Part shown: in pieces, positions 17,337 through 24,147 of the stretch
Layout: every line of letters starts with the position of its first letter
Position numbering within the stretch: position 1 is the stretch's first letter
Assembly: GCA_030041475.1 (NCBI GenBank)
Contig: JASHNU010000011.1
Coordinates: 1 to 48,444 of the forward strand
Reading direction: 5' to 3'
DNA length: 48,444 nt
Source: Candidatus Sulfotelmatobacter sp.
GTDB lineage: Bacteria; Acidobacteriota; Terriglobia; Terriglobales; Acidobacteriaceae
Position numbers and translations under genes: made by a program
The notes under the pieces: generated by a model
What the model was told of the DNA's origin: nothing
Seen by the model: the letters and a program-made list of their open reading frames with translations, nothing else
Database searches by the model: none

Positions 17337-18113
17337 GTGAGCGACGCTGTCCGCATCGGAATTTTCGGAGATTTTAATACCGAATCCCGCTCGCACCACG
17401 CCACCGACGACGCACTGCAGCATGCCGCGCGCAAGCTCGAGATGAAGGTCGAGTCCGAGTGGCTGCCGACGCCGTCGCTGCTCGAACCGGGCGCGGAGAA
17501 GCGGCTGGAATCGTTCGACGGCCTCTGGGGCGCACCGGGCAGCCCTTTCAAAAGTTTCGAGGGAATGCTCAAGGGCATTGAGTTCGCCCGCCGCCGCGAT
17601 TGGCCTTACCTCGGCACCTGCGCCGGATTTCAATACGCGTTCATCGAATTCGCGCGCAACGTGCTTGGGATCAAAGACGCCGACAGCGCAGAAAACAATT
17701 CGGGTTCCAAGAACATGGTGATTTATCCCGTGGCCTGCGCCGTTCCCGGCCGGAAAGGCAACGCGCCCAAGCTTTCTGGAGCGGTGCCTGAGATTCGCCT
17801 CCGCCCCGGTTCGTATCTGCAATCGTTTTACGGCAAGGAGCGCGAAGTCGTGACGGAAGAGTTCTTCTGCAACTTCGAAATCAATCCGGAGTTCGAGTGG
17901 GCCGCCATGGAAGCTGGATTTCCCGTGGTCGCGCGTGGCCCGCAGGGCGAGATCCGAGCCATAGAATCTCCCACGCACAGGTTCTTCCTGGCCACGCTGT
18001 TCCAGCCGCAGTTGTCGTCGACCGCCAAGAAGCCCCATCCGATCGTGCTCGCCTTCGTGCAGGCCGCGGCAGATTGGGGCAAGAAGAAACTCGACGACAG
18101 CGTGCTGGAGTAG
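17337..18113 (+). CDS. CTP-synthase-C-terminal-related glutamine-amidotransferase-like protein
   Basis: The 258-residue protein resembles the class I glutamine amidotransferase half of CTP synthase without the synthetase half; it belongs to the family called CTP synthase C-terminal region-related (seleno)protein. IGIFGDFNTESRSHHATDDAL opens the fold. The nucleophile elbow is YLGTCAGFQYAFIEFARN with C95. LWGAPGSPF is the oxyanion-strand region. The usual histidine-glutamate pair of class I amidotransferases (FHPE in CTP synthase) is replaced by FQPQ in LATLFQPQLSS. Glutaminase chemistry is therefore doubtful although the cysteine remains. In relatives the cysteine can be selenocysteine; here the codon is TGC. 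Translation starts at GTG (17337). The gene stands alone between the GIDE protein and an unknown gene. Confidence 0.82.
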   Translation: MSDAVRIGIFGDFNTESRSHHATDDALQHAARKLEMKVESEWLPTPSLLEPGAEKRLESFDGLWGAPGSPFKSFEGMLKGIEFARRRDWPYLGTCAGFQYAFIEFARNVLGIKDADSAENNSGSKNMVIYPVACAVPGRKGNAPKLSGAVPEIRLRPGSYLQSFYGKEREVVTEEFFCNFEINPEFEWAAMEAGFPVVARGPQGEIRAIESPTHRFFLATLFQPQLSSTAKKPHPIVLAFVQAAADWGKKKLDDSVLE

Positions 18114-18278
18114 GGTTTTCCGCGACCCCCGGAACAGCGCAATGGTTACTAAAGTCGCAGGCCCTTCAAGCATTATCTCCCCACACCAAACGCATCTGGA
18201 GCGACCGTAGGTCCCCCGCTAGACTCAGCCGCATCGGTCGCCCTCCCCGAACTTGCGTCCGCAGGAGCAGTGCTCTCT

Positions 18279-18950
18279 ATGCACATGCAGACGGTGAATT
18301 CATTTCGCCTTCCATTCACCACACTGGTCAGCTACATACCAGTAATCGCCACGGTGGTGACGACTTTTTTCAGTGTGATTCTGGCGCGCGCTACGCTGCG
18401 ATATGTGGAAGCCACGGACAAGGGCTTGGCACTGGCCCGCGAGGAATTCGAGCGCGAATGGTCGCCGGACTTACACATCAAGATGGAGCGCGTCTCAGCC
18501 ACCGAGGCAAAGGTTATCGTTACTAATCTGGCGAAGACCTCGGTCTTGCTGCAATTACTGCAGCTGCGCAAGCTCAGCCATGCCATGCCGTTCGAACGCT
18601 GCCGCCTGAATGATCCTCTGGTTGGGGGCACGACCTGGACGCAGGAAATGGGCAAACGCATCCTGGCCTGCACCAGCGAGGAATTCGAAGGCCCGATTGC
18701 TGCCGCCATCACTTTCTACGCCGCCGGCCGCATGTACCGCACCGATTGGTTCCGATCTCAGATTCAGGTGCGCGAGGGCCGCATCGTAAGTCTGGAACCG
18801 AGTAACATGCCGACCCGGCGCGTCCGCCAGGTAGAACGCAAAGGTCAGCCTGAACGACGGCGCGAGTTCGTGCAAGATGTGACCGCCGATGTTGCTCCGG
18901 AGAAAGTGAACGATAAGCCGGCTGAAAGCTTCTTCGTAACCGGGGCGTGA
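18279..18950 (+). CDS. Single-pass membrane protein of unknown function
   Basis: The protein has about 223 residues and is not recognised. One transmembrane helix (about residues 12-36, LVSYIPVIATVVTTFFSVILA) is followed by a short coiled stretch (ATLRYVEATDKGLALAREEFEREW). A beta-rich cytoplasmic or periplasmic domain comes next (about 55-170) with PDLHIKMERVSATEAKVIVTNLAKTSVLLQLL. The tail is charged (RRVRQVERKGQPERRREF). This layout, a TM helix then a helix ending REEFEREW and a beta domain with VTNLAKTSV, is common in small bacterial membrane proteins of unknown role. Starts at GTG 18270, ATG 18279 and ATG 18285 are possible; a GGAG lies 11-12 bases before 18279. It has no close partner gene; neighbouring gaps exceed 150 bp. 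Confidence 0.62.
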   Translation: MHMQTVNSFRLPFTTLVSYIPVIATVVTTFFSVILARATLRYVEATDKGLALAREEFEREWSPDLHIKMERVSATEAKVIVTNLAKTSVLLQLLQLRKLSHAMPFERCRLNDPLVGGTTWTQEMGKRILACTSEEFEGPIAAAITFYAAGRMYRTDWFRSQIQVREGRIVSLEPSNMPTRRVRQVERKGQPERRREFVQDVTADVAPEKVNDKPAESFFVTGA

Positions 18951-19179
18951 TGATGCTGGAAGCAGCCCTGACGTTACTTTGAGTCGCGCCCTAGTCACAG
19001 GCACGACTCGGCAAGACTTGCCCCCTCTGTAGGCACCTGCTGCAGGGCAGCGCTCTTGACCATTTCCGTCTATCCGCTACCGGCTCAGTGAATTCAAGCA
19101 CTTCCCGCGGCAGCCGTGGCTGGAGAAGGTTGGCGGAGCACGTGCAATTTCCCTCGCGACAGCACGGGAGGAACTTCAC

Positions 19180-19671
19180 ATGTCAGTTGCGGGCATTTCG
19201 AGCAGCAGCTTTGCGAATCAGAGCATCGTGAACGGACAAAACCAGCAGCAACCGATTCAGAACCAGTTTCAGTGGCTGGCGCAGGAGTTTAAAGCCGGAA
19301 ACTCTTCAACTGAGCAGACGGGTGCCATACCGCCGAACCCTACGGCCGTCGGTACGGTGGCGACACCTGGCAGTTCAACAATCGACGGTGCGTCCTCAGG
19401 TGGCTCGTCAAACCTGTCGGCATCGTGGGCTCATGGGCACTGGCACCATCATCATGTGCATGCGAACTCAGACGCGGACTCAGACTCCGAGACGGCCAAC
19501 TCCCCTTCGCTTGGCCAGTTGGGGCAACCAGTTCAAGGCACAAGCTCGTCGTCGGCACAGCAGGCTTATGGCTCAGTGCAGCAGGATCTCAATCAGATTG
19601 CCCTGAACAGTGATTTGATTACGGCGCAGAGTGCGGCCCTTCAGGCTTCGAGCCTGTCGCTCACTGCTTAG
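19180..19671 (+). CDS. Small Ser/Gln-rich protein with a histidine cluster, unknown function
   Basis: The 163-residue protein has a strong GGGAGGA ribosome site before ATG 19180, which supports that it is real. No signal peptide is seen; it starts MSVAGISSSSFANQS. The composition is dominated by Ser, Gln, Asn, Ala and Thr. A histidine cluster (AHGHWHHHHVHA, about residues 86-97) is followed by an acidic DADSDSET stretch, a plausible metal-binding patch. The C-terminal SSAQQAYGSVQQDLNQIAL resembles a recurring motif in small soil-bacterial proteins of the type SVSGISSSS...SAQQAY. The function is unknown. It is convergent with msrB, whose stop is 49 bp away. Codon use fits the neighbourhood. 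Confidence 0.6.
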   Translation: MSVAGISSSSFANQSIVNGQNQQQPIQNQFQWLAQEFKAGNSSTEQTGAIPPNPTAVGTVATPGSSTIDGASSGGSSNLSASWAHGHWHHHHVHANSDADSDSETANSPSLGQLGQPVQGTSSSSAQQAYGSVQQDLNQIALNSDLITAQSAALQASSLSLTA

Positions 19672-19720
19672 CGGCAGCGGGATTAAGCGGCGATACTGCG
19701 AATCGGGTGGGGCCGGCTTG

Positions 19721-20329
19721 CTACGCTTTTTTTACAAAGCGCAGCGAGGCCGAGTTCATGCAGTAGCGCAGGCCGGTCGGTTGTGGTCCGTCGTCAAAGA
19801 CGTGGCCGAGGTGAGCATCGCATTCGGTGCAGAGCACTTCTGTGCGGATCATGCCCAGGCTGCCGTCGCGTTTTTCCGTGACGTTCTGATCGGCGATGGG
19901 CGCCCAGAAACTCGGCCAGCCCGTGCCAGAATCAAACTTCGTCATCGAGTCAAACAGCGCATTGTCGCAGCAGATGCAGCGGTAGATGCCTTTTTCGTGC
20001 AGGTTCCAGTACTTGCCCGTGTAGGCCATCTCTGTGTCGGCCCTGCGCGTAATGTCGAAGACGCCCGACGGGAGCTGCTTGCGCCATTCATCAAGGGTCT
20101 TGACCACGCGCGGAATTTGCACCTTTTTCAGCTTCTTGCCGGAGTCGTCAAACAGAACTACGGTGACTTCCTTGGGAAGATCCTTCTCGCCGGCCGATTC
20201 GGCGCCCAGCAGCAAGGGCATTTTCCACTGCCACAATGTCAGTCCGCCGATGGCCGCGGCGGCGCTGGTCAGAAACAGGCGCCGATTCAGTTTGCCGCGT
20301 CCTTCGCGATCGAAATCGGAATCAAACAT
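19721..20329 (-). CDS. msrB: Peptide-methionine (R)-S-oxide reductase, Tat-exported
   Basis: MsrB reduces methionine-R-sulfoxide in proteins. The 202-residue product carries an N-terminal twin-arginine-type signal (KLNRRLFLTSAAAAIGGL) and a catalytic domain from about residue 75. Two zinc-binding pairs are visible, CICC and CTEC, with FDSGTGWPSFWAP between them. The catalytic cysteine is C190 in LRYCMNSASLRF; no separate lower-cysteine signature was assigned. The start lies 8 bp behind the msrA stop, so the two are co-transcribed and cover both sulfoxide stereoisomers. The signal places the enzyme outside the cytoplasm, where it would need an electron donor other than cytoplasmic thioredoxin. 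No DsbD/CcdA-like gene is in view. Confidence 0.93.
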   Translation of the reverse strand: MFDSDFDREGRGKLNRRLFLTSAAAAIGGLTLWQWKMPLLLGAESAGEKDLPKEVTVVLFDDSGKKLKKVQIPRVVKTLDEWRKQLPSGVFDITRRADTEMAYTGKYWNLHEKGIYRCICCDNALFDSMTKFDSGTGWPSFWAPIADQNVTEKRDGSLGMIRTEVLCTECDAHLGHVFDDGPQPTGLRYCMNSASLRFVKKA

Positions 20330-20337
20330 GACGCCTC

Positions 20338-21018
20338 CTACTTTCCAGTGTACAGATCGGGAAACTGCTGTTTCAGGTGCTCGACTTTGGGAGCATCGTT
20401 GAACATGATGTAGGGCTGAGTGGGATGCAGAGCCGCATAGTTCTGGTGATACGCCTCGGCCGGATAGAACGCCTTCAGCGGAACGACCTGGGTGACGATC
20501 TTGTGCCGGAAGATTTTCGCTGCGTCGAGTTGCGCGATGTAGGCGTCGGCGATGTGCTTCTGCTCATCGTTGGCGTAGAAAATCACCGAGCGATATTGCG
20601 TGCCTTCGTCCGGGCCCTGGCGGTTGAGTTCTGTGGGATCGTGCGCCACCGAAAAGAAAACATGCAGCAGTTCGCCGTACGTGATCTGCGAAGGATCGTA
20701 TACAATCTCGACGGATTCGGCATGGCCGGTCTCGCCGGTACTGACAATTTCATATTCGGCGTTTCGCTTTGAGCCACCGGAGTAGCCCGACGTGGCGCGA
20801 ATCACGCCCTTCACATGCTGGAAAACGGCCTGAATGCCCCAGAAGCACCCTCCAGCAACAACTGCTGTCTGCTGACCCGCTGCTGTGGTGCGCGGGCTAT
20901 CCACCGCGGGGGCGGGAACGGCTATAGCAGGAGTCCCGGCGCTGGCCGTGCACGCCGCGGCAGTGAGCAGGCCCACGACAATCGCGAGCAGACGAAACGA
21001 AACCGATGAAGTCGCCAT
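20338..21018 (-). CDS. msrA: Peptide-methionine (S)-S-oxide reductase, exported
   Basis: MsrA reduces methionine-S-sulfoxide. The 226-residue product has a signal peptide (residues 1-27, LLAIVVGLLTAAACTASAG); the cysteine at 23 could be lipidated, but its lipobox (AAAC) is poor. The catalytic motif GGCFWG places the nucleophile at C58. GVIRATSGYSGGSKRNAEYEIVSTGETGHAESV and FFSVAHDPTELNRQGPDEGTQYRSVIFY are conserved blocks. The C-terminus holds YHQNY but no typical recycling cysteine. msrB follows after 8 bp, forming an exported msrA-msrB operon. The upstream region of 165 bp is shared with the divergent lexA gene. Confidence 0.93.
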   Translation of the reverse strand: MATSSVSFRLLAIVVGLLTAAACTASAGTPAIAVPAPAVDSPRTTAAGQQTAVVAGGCFWGIQAVFQHVKGVIRATSGYSGGSKRNAEYEIVSTGETGHAESVEIVYDPSQITYGELLHVFFSVAHDPTELNRQGPDEGTQYRSVIFYANDEQKHIADAYIAQLDAAKIFRHKIVTQVVPLKAFYPAEAYHQNYAALHPTQPYIMFNDAPKVEHLKQQFPDLYTGK

Positions 21019-21169
21019 TGTTGGTTCCCCCACTTTTGGAGCCCCTGTTGCTGTCACTTGGTTCAGTGCGATGCAACTCAGTCTGGCAGATTGGAGTGAG
21101 CACCGAGCAAAAAGTTTCAGCCCTCGGTTTCCGCAAACCAAATTTCCCTTGCTTTTTCGCTTTATGTTC

Positions 21170-21182
21170 GCCAATAATTGGC
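21170..21182. promoter_or_regulatory. Palindrome just before the lexA start codon
   Basis: GCCAATAATTGGC is a perfect 13-bp odd palindrome ending one base before the lexA ATG at 21184. It does not resemble the E. coli (CTGT-N8-ACAG) or Bacillus (GAAC-N4-GTTC) SOS boxes. It could be an autoregulatory operator or simply chance. Confidence 0.3.
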
Positions 21183-21183
21183 C

Positions 21184-21804
21184 ATGGCCATCACACGCAG
21201 ACAGCGGCAAGTCTATGACTTCATTTCGCGCTTTGTCGCCGAGCACGGATATTCTCCCTCGTTTGAAGAGATTGGCAAAGGTCTGGAATTGTCTTCGCTG
21301 GCAACCGTGCACAAGCACGTGACCAATCTGGAAAAAAAGGGATTGCTCACCCGGGACTACAACCGCAGCCGCTCGATTGATCTGCTGCCGCCGAAGGGAA
21401 GGCTGAAACAAGCGATGAGTGTCAACACGGCAGTGGTGTTGCCGCTGGTGGGGCGCATCGCCGCGGGGCAGCCGATCGAGGCGGTTGAGAATCCGGAGAC
21501 GATTTCGCTTGCGGATTTTGTGCGGTCGAAGGAAGTTTTTGTGCTCGAGGTCCGCGGCGAGTCCATGCAGGATGAGCACATTCTCGACGGCGACTACGTG
21601 CTGGTGGAGAAGACGCGCACGGCGCACAACGGCGACATCGTCGTCGCACTGGTGGATCAGAGCGACGCCACGCTGAAGCGGCTTTACCGCGAAGGCGACA
21701 ACATCCGCCTGCAGCCTTCGAACGTGAACATGAAGCCGATCATCGTACCCGCAGCGTCAGTGGATGTGCAGGGGCGAGTGATCGGGGTGCTAAGGAAGTA
21801 CTAA
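21184..21804 (+). CDS. lexA: LexA repressor / SOS-response autopeptidase
   Basis: LexA represses DNA-repair genes and cleaves itself when RecA filaments form on damaged DNA. The 206-residue product has an N-terminal winged-helix domain (ITRRQRQVYDFISRFVAEHGYSPSFEEIG, residues 2-65) and a C-terminal S24 peptidase domain. The cleavage bond is A94-G95 in GRIAAGQP. The catalytic dyad is S127 in GESMQDEHILDGD and K165 in ATLKRLYREGD. The ATG at 21184 gives the standard N-terminus; a TTG two codons upstream is possible. No strong ribosome site is seen. It is divergent from msrA. Its operator in this lineage cannot be assigned; a palindrome abuts the start codon. Confidence 0.94.
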   Translation: MAITRRQRQVYDFISRFVAEHGYSPSFEEIGKGLELSSLATVHKHVTNLEKKGLLTRDYNRSRSIDLLPPKGRLKQAMSVNTAVVLPLVGRIAAGQPIEAVENPETISLADFVRSKEVFVLEVRGESMQDEHILDGDYVLVEKTRTAHNGDIVVALVDQSDATLKRLYREGDNIRLQPSNVNMKPIIVPAASVDVQGRVIGVLRKY

Positions 21805-21808
21805 CGGC

Positions 21809-21836
21809 AGGGGTTAGGGATCAGGGACCAGAGGGC
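21809..21836. repeat. Degenerate GGGRYCAGGG intergenic repeat
   Basis: The short gap between lexA and the TonB-domain gene holds GGGTTAGGGATCAGGGACC and a following GGG-rich unit. It resembles the repeats at 27995-28018 and 28040-28064. It lies between two convergent stop codons. Confidence 0.5.
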
Positions 21837-21846
21837 CTGGTTCTTC

Positions 21847-22758
21847 TCAGTACAGGTGGAAGTCGATTTCCACGCCGATCTCCACAGCCACAGGCTGCCC
21901 GTCCCTTTCAGCTGGTTTGAATCTCCACTGTTTTACGGAGCGAACCGCCTGGGCATCAAGGCCGAAGCCGAGCGGACTGACGATATGGATGTTCTTGGGT
22001 TGCCCGTCCTTGTCAACAACCAACATCAAAGTAACCACCCCCTGGAAGCGGGCTTCGCGTGCGGACTCGGTGAACTCTGGGTCCATCTGATAGAGCGCCT
22101 TTGGCGGGCTTACGCCCTTCCCGATTTTAGAGAGTTCGCCAATGGCACGGTCCTCACCCTCCGCCTCGGGGGCACGGGATGAGGATTCATTCACGGGGCT
22201 CTTAGCGCTCAACGGAGCGACGCCTGGAACGGACGTTAGCTCTGCCGAGAAGCGGCAAGCTTCGTTCTTACCAGCTAAGCCGTCGGAAACGCAGATTTGC
22301 CAGTAGCTAGGAACCAGGTCCGCTAAACTATCTCGCGCGCTGAGAAATATTCGAGACAGAGCCAGGTCAATCTGGTCGGAACCCTGAGTTCCAAGGGCCG
22401 CTTCGATTTCTATACTCTGCTTTTTGTTTTTCCGGAGCTTCTTCGGATTGCTCTCCTGAAAGCGGAAGCCTTGCTTTTCTCTGACCACGACCTGTCGGCT
22501 TGCCTTGATCTTGAGTGTCTGGCCCTCAACGCGTATTTCATGCAGATACACGAAACCGTCCGTCGTCCAGTCTCCAGAAGAGGCAGCGCCAGGATTACCT
22601 GCCCCGTCGTAATGCAGTCGAGACCCGGAGTAAAAGCCCCTGAGGATCAAAATCTTGCCCTCGTATTGGTTAAGGCTCGGGGCCACGTCCTCGGCATACG
22701 ACAGCAATGCTAGGAAGGTGATTGCGATCGCCGTTAAGGTTAGGAATCGGTGGAGCAT
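21847..22758 (-). CDS. Exported protein with N-terminal beta domain and TonB C-terminal domain
   Basis: The 303-residue protein has a Sec signal peptide (about 1-22, ITFLALLSYAEDV), a beta-rich N-terminal region (about 30-180) and a TonB C-terminal domain (about 215-303). The N-terminal part includes YEGKILILRGFYSGSRLHYD and WTTDGFVYLHEIRVEGQTLKI, a pattern seen in acidobacterial exported proteins. The TonB part shows the typical ARFQGVVTLMLVVDKDGQP and GFGLDAQAVRSVKQWRFKPAERDGQPV. There is no N-terminal TonB membrane anchor, so it is not a classical energy transducer; the domain may bind an outer-membrane partner. A degenerate GGG-CAGGG intergenic repeat lies just beyond its stop. A terminator-like hairpin separates it from the upstream trxA. 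Confidence 0.78.
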   Translation of the reverse strand: MLHRFLTLTAIAITFLALLSYAEDVAPSLNQYEGKILILRGFYSGSRLHYDGAGNPGAASSGDWTTDGFVYLHEIRVEGQTLKIKASRQVVVREKQGFRFQESNPKKLRKNKKQSIEIEAALGTQGSDQIDLALSRIFLSARDSLADLVPSYWQICVSDGLAGKNEACRFSAELTSVPGVAPLSAKSPVNESSSRAPEAEGEDRAIGELSKIGKGVSPPKALYQMDPEFTESAREARFQGVVTLMLVVDKDGQPKNIHIVSPLGFGLDAQAVRSVKQWRFKPAERDGQPVAVEIGVEIDFHLY

Positions 22759-22798
22759 CGCCGTGCATTGTAGTACGCTTTGCTCTCAAGCAGACGCG

Positions 22799-22832
22799 AA
22801 AACGCCCGGGGAATTCTCCCCGGGCGTTGTTT
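22799..22832 (-). terminator. Rho-independent terminator after trxA
   Basis: A perfect 12-bp stem (AACGCCCGGGGA and its complement, 22801-22828) encloses the 4-base loop ATTC. On the minus strand it lies 38 bp beyond the trxA stop and is followed by a short T tract. It would end trxA transcription before the next minus-strand gene. Confidence 0.75.
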
Positions 22833-22866
22833 CTCGCTGACTGCTGAGAGCTGAAGGCTGAGAGCC

Positions 22867-23199
22867 TTACCCGACGTGCTTGTTCAGGGCTTGCGTGAGG
22901 ACATCTTTCGGTTTGTAGCCGACAAACTGCTCGACGACCTGTCCGCCTTTGAAGACCAGCAGCGTGGGAATGCCAGTCACTTTGTAGCGCATGGGTGTCG
23001 CGGTGTTCGAATCGACGTCCATCTTGCCGATCTTGATTTTGCCCTGATACTCAGTGGCCAGTTCCTCGACGATCGGGGCGATCGCGCGGCAAGGGCCGCA
23101 CCATGTTGCCCAGAAGTCCACCAGAACGGGCTTATCCGATTTCAGAACATCCTGGTCGAAGTTTGCATCGGTCACTTCGACGATTCCATTACCTGCCAT
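22867..23199 (-). CDS. trxA: Thioredoxin
   Basis: The 110-residue protein is a standard cytoplasmic thioredoxin. The redox site WCGPC lies at residues 33-37 (C34 and C37) after VLVDFWAT, and the cis-proline loop reads TGIPTLLVFKGG. The length is normal and there is no signal peptide. The ATG at 23199 is preceded by a good GAGGAG site; the open frame continues 11 codons upstream but without a better start. It reduces disulfides of ribonucleotide reductase, methionine sulfoxide reductases and other enzymes, and depends on thioredoxin reductase, not in this window. It is followed by a strong terminator-like hairpin, so it is likely to be monocistronic. Confidence 0.95.
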   Translation of the reverse strand: MAGNGIVEVTDANFDQDVLKSDKPVLVDFWATWCGPCRAIAPIVEELATEYQGKIKIGKMDVDSNTATPMRYKVTGIPTLLVFKGGQVVEQFVGYKPKDVLTQALNKHVG

Positions 23200-23430
23200 T
23201 GTTTCTCCTCGTAATAAAGGCCCAGCCGACATACTCAGGCGGGCGGTCTGTATGAATGCGTCCCCTATGGGTTCGGCTCATTCATTTTAGCACTGTCATT
23301 CGATGCTGGTGCCGCGCAGAAAGTCGCAGGAGGGGGTCCCCGGGCATGGCCTCAGGCGGCGGCTTTCTTCGGAACGGCATAGTATACGAAGTTGTGGCTG
23401 GAGAGTGTGTTTGAGGAGAAAGACTTGACG

Positions 23431-23943
23431 ATGGAAATCCGCCTTCTGACGGCTGACGATGCCGGCGAGTGGTGGAGGCTTCGGTTGGAGTCGCTTCGAG
23501 GCGATCCGGAGGGTTTCAGCGCGTCGGCAGAAGACCAGCAATCGCTCAAAGAAGGTGATGTCAGAAAGCGTCTGTCCTCGGGTGGCACGGATTTCTTTAT
23601 CGTCGGTGCCTTTGAGGATGGCAGGATGACCGGCATGGCCGGTTTCTATCGCGAAACCGGGATGAAGACGCGACACAAAGGCCATGTTTGGGGCGTATAT
23701 GTGACACAAGAGAAACGCGGCAAGGGTGTCGCCCGAAACATGCTGCAGAAGATCCTAGAACGCGCTACCGCGAGCGAGGGCCTTGACCAGATATTGGTCT
23801 CGGTAGCGGCGACGCAGGTGGCGGCAAACAGACTGTACCGCGCACTTGGATTTGAGCCGTTTGGCCGGGAGCCTCGAGCCTTGAAGGTTGGCGACCACTA
23901 CATTGACGAGGAGAGCATGGTGCTGCCCTTGCGCCGCGTGTGA
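23431..23943 (+). CDS. GNAT-family N-acetyltransferase
   Basis: The 170-residue protein shows the GNAT fold. IRLLTADDAGEWWRLRLESL forms the first strand and helix. The acetyl-CoA-binding motif A is VWGVYVTQEKRGKGVARNMLQKIL (QEKRGKGVA corresponds to the R/QxxGxG/A loop). VSVAATQVAANRLYRALGFEPFG is motif B with the terminal tyrosine-like segment. The substrate cannot be told; the closest general type is the single-domain RimI/YhhY-like acyltransferases. The start at 23431 follows a GAGGAG site 12 bases away, slightly long; a TTG at 23425 would shorten it. It stands alone, divergent from trxA. Confidence 0.85.
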   Translation: MEIRLLTADDAGEWWRLRLESLRGDPEGFSASAEDQQSLKEGDVRKRLSSGGTDFFIVGAFEDGRMTGMAGFYRETGMKTRHKGHVWGVYVTQEKRGKGVARNMLQKILERATASEGLDQILVSVAATQVAANRLYRALGFEPFGREPRALKVGDHYIDEESMVLPLRRV

Positions 23944-24147
23944 ATCCCGGCGGCTAGGAATAGAAAAGCGCCCTCGACTTTTCAGTCCAGGACGCCCCGG
24001 CAGCCCTCCCCCAGAACTGCCAAACCACGAGATCGATGTTAGGACCTCCTAATGGGAGTGTAAACGTCACTTTCGTAATGGAATTTACTGACAGCTAAGG
24101 GTTTAGGCGGCTCGGTTTGGTCAGGCGTGGGACAGGGATGAGGCCTG

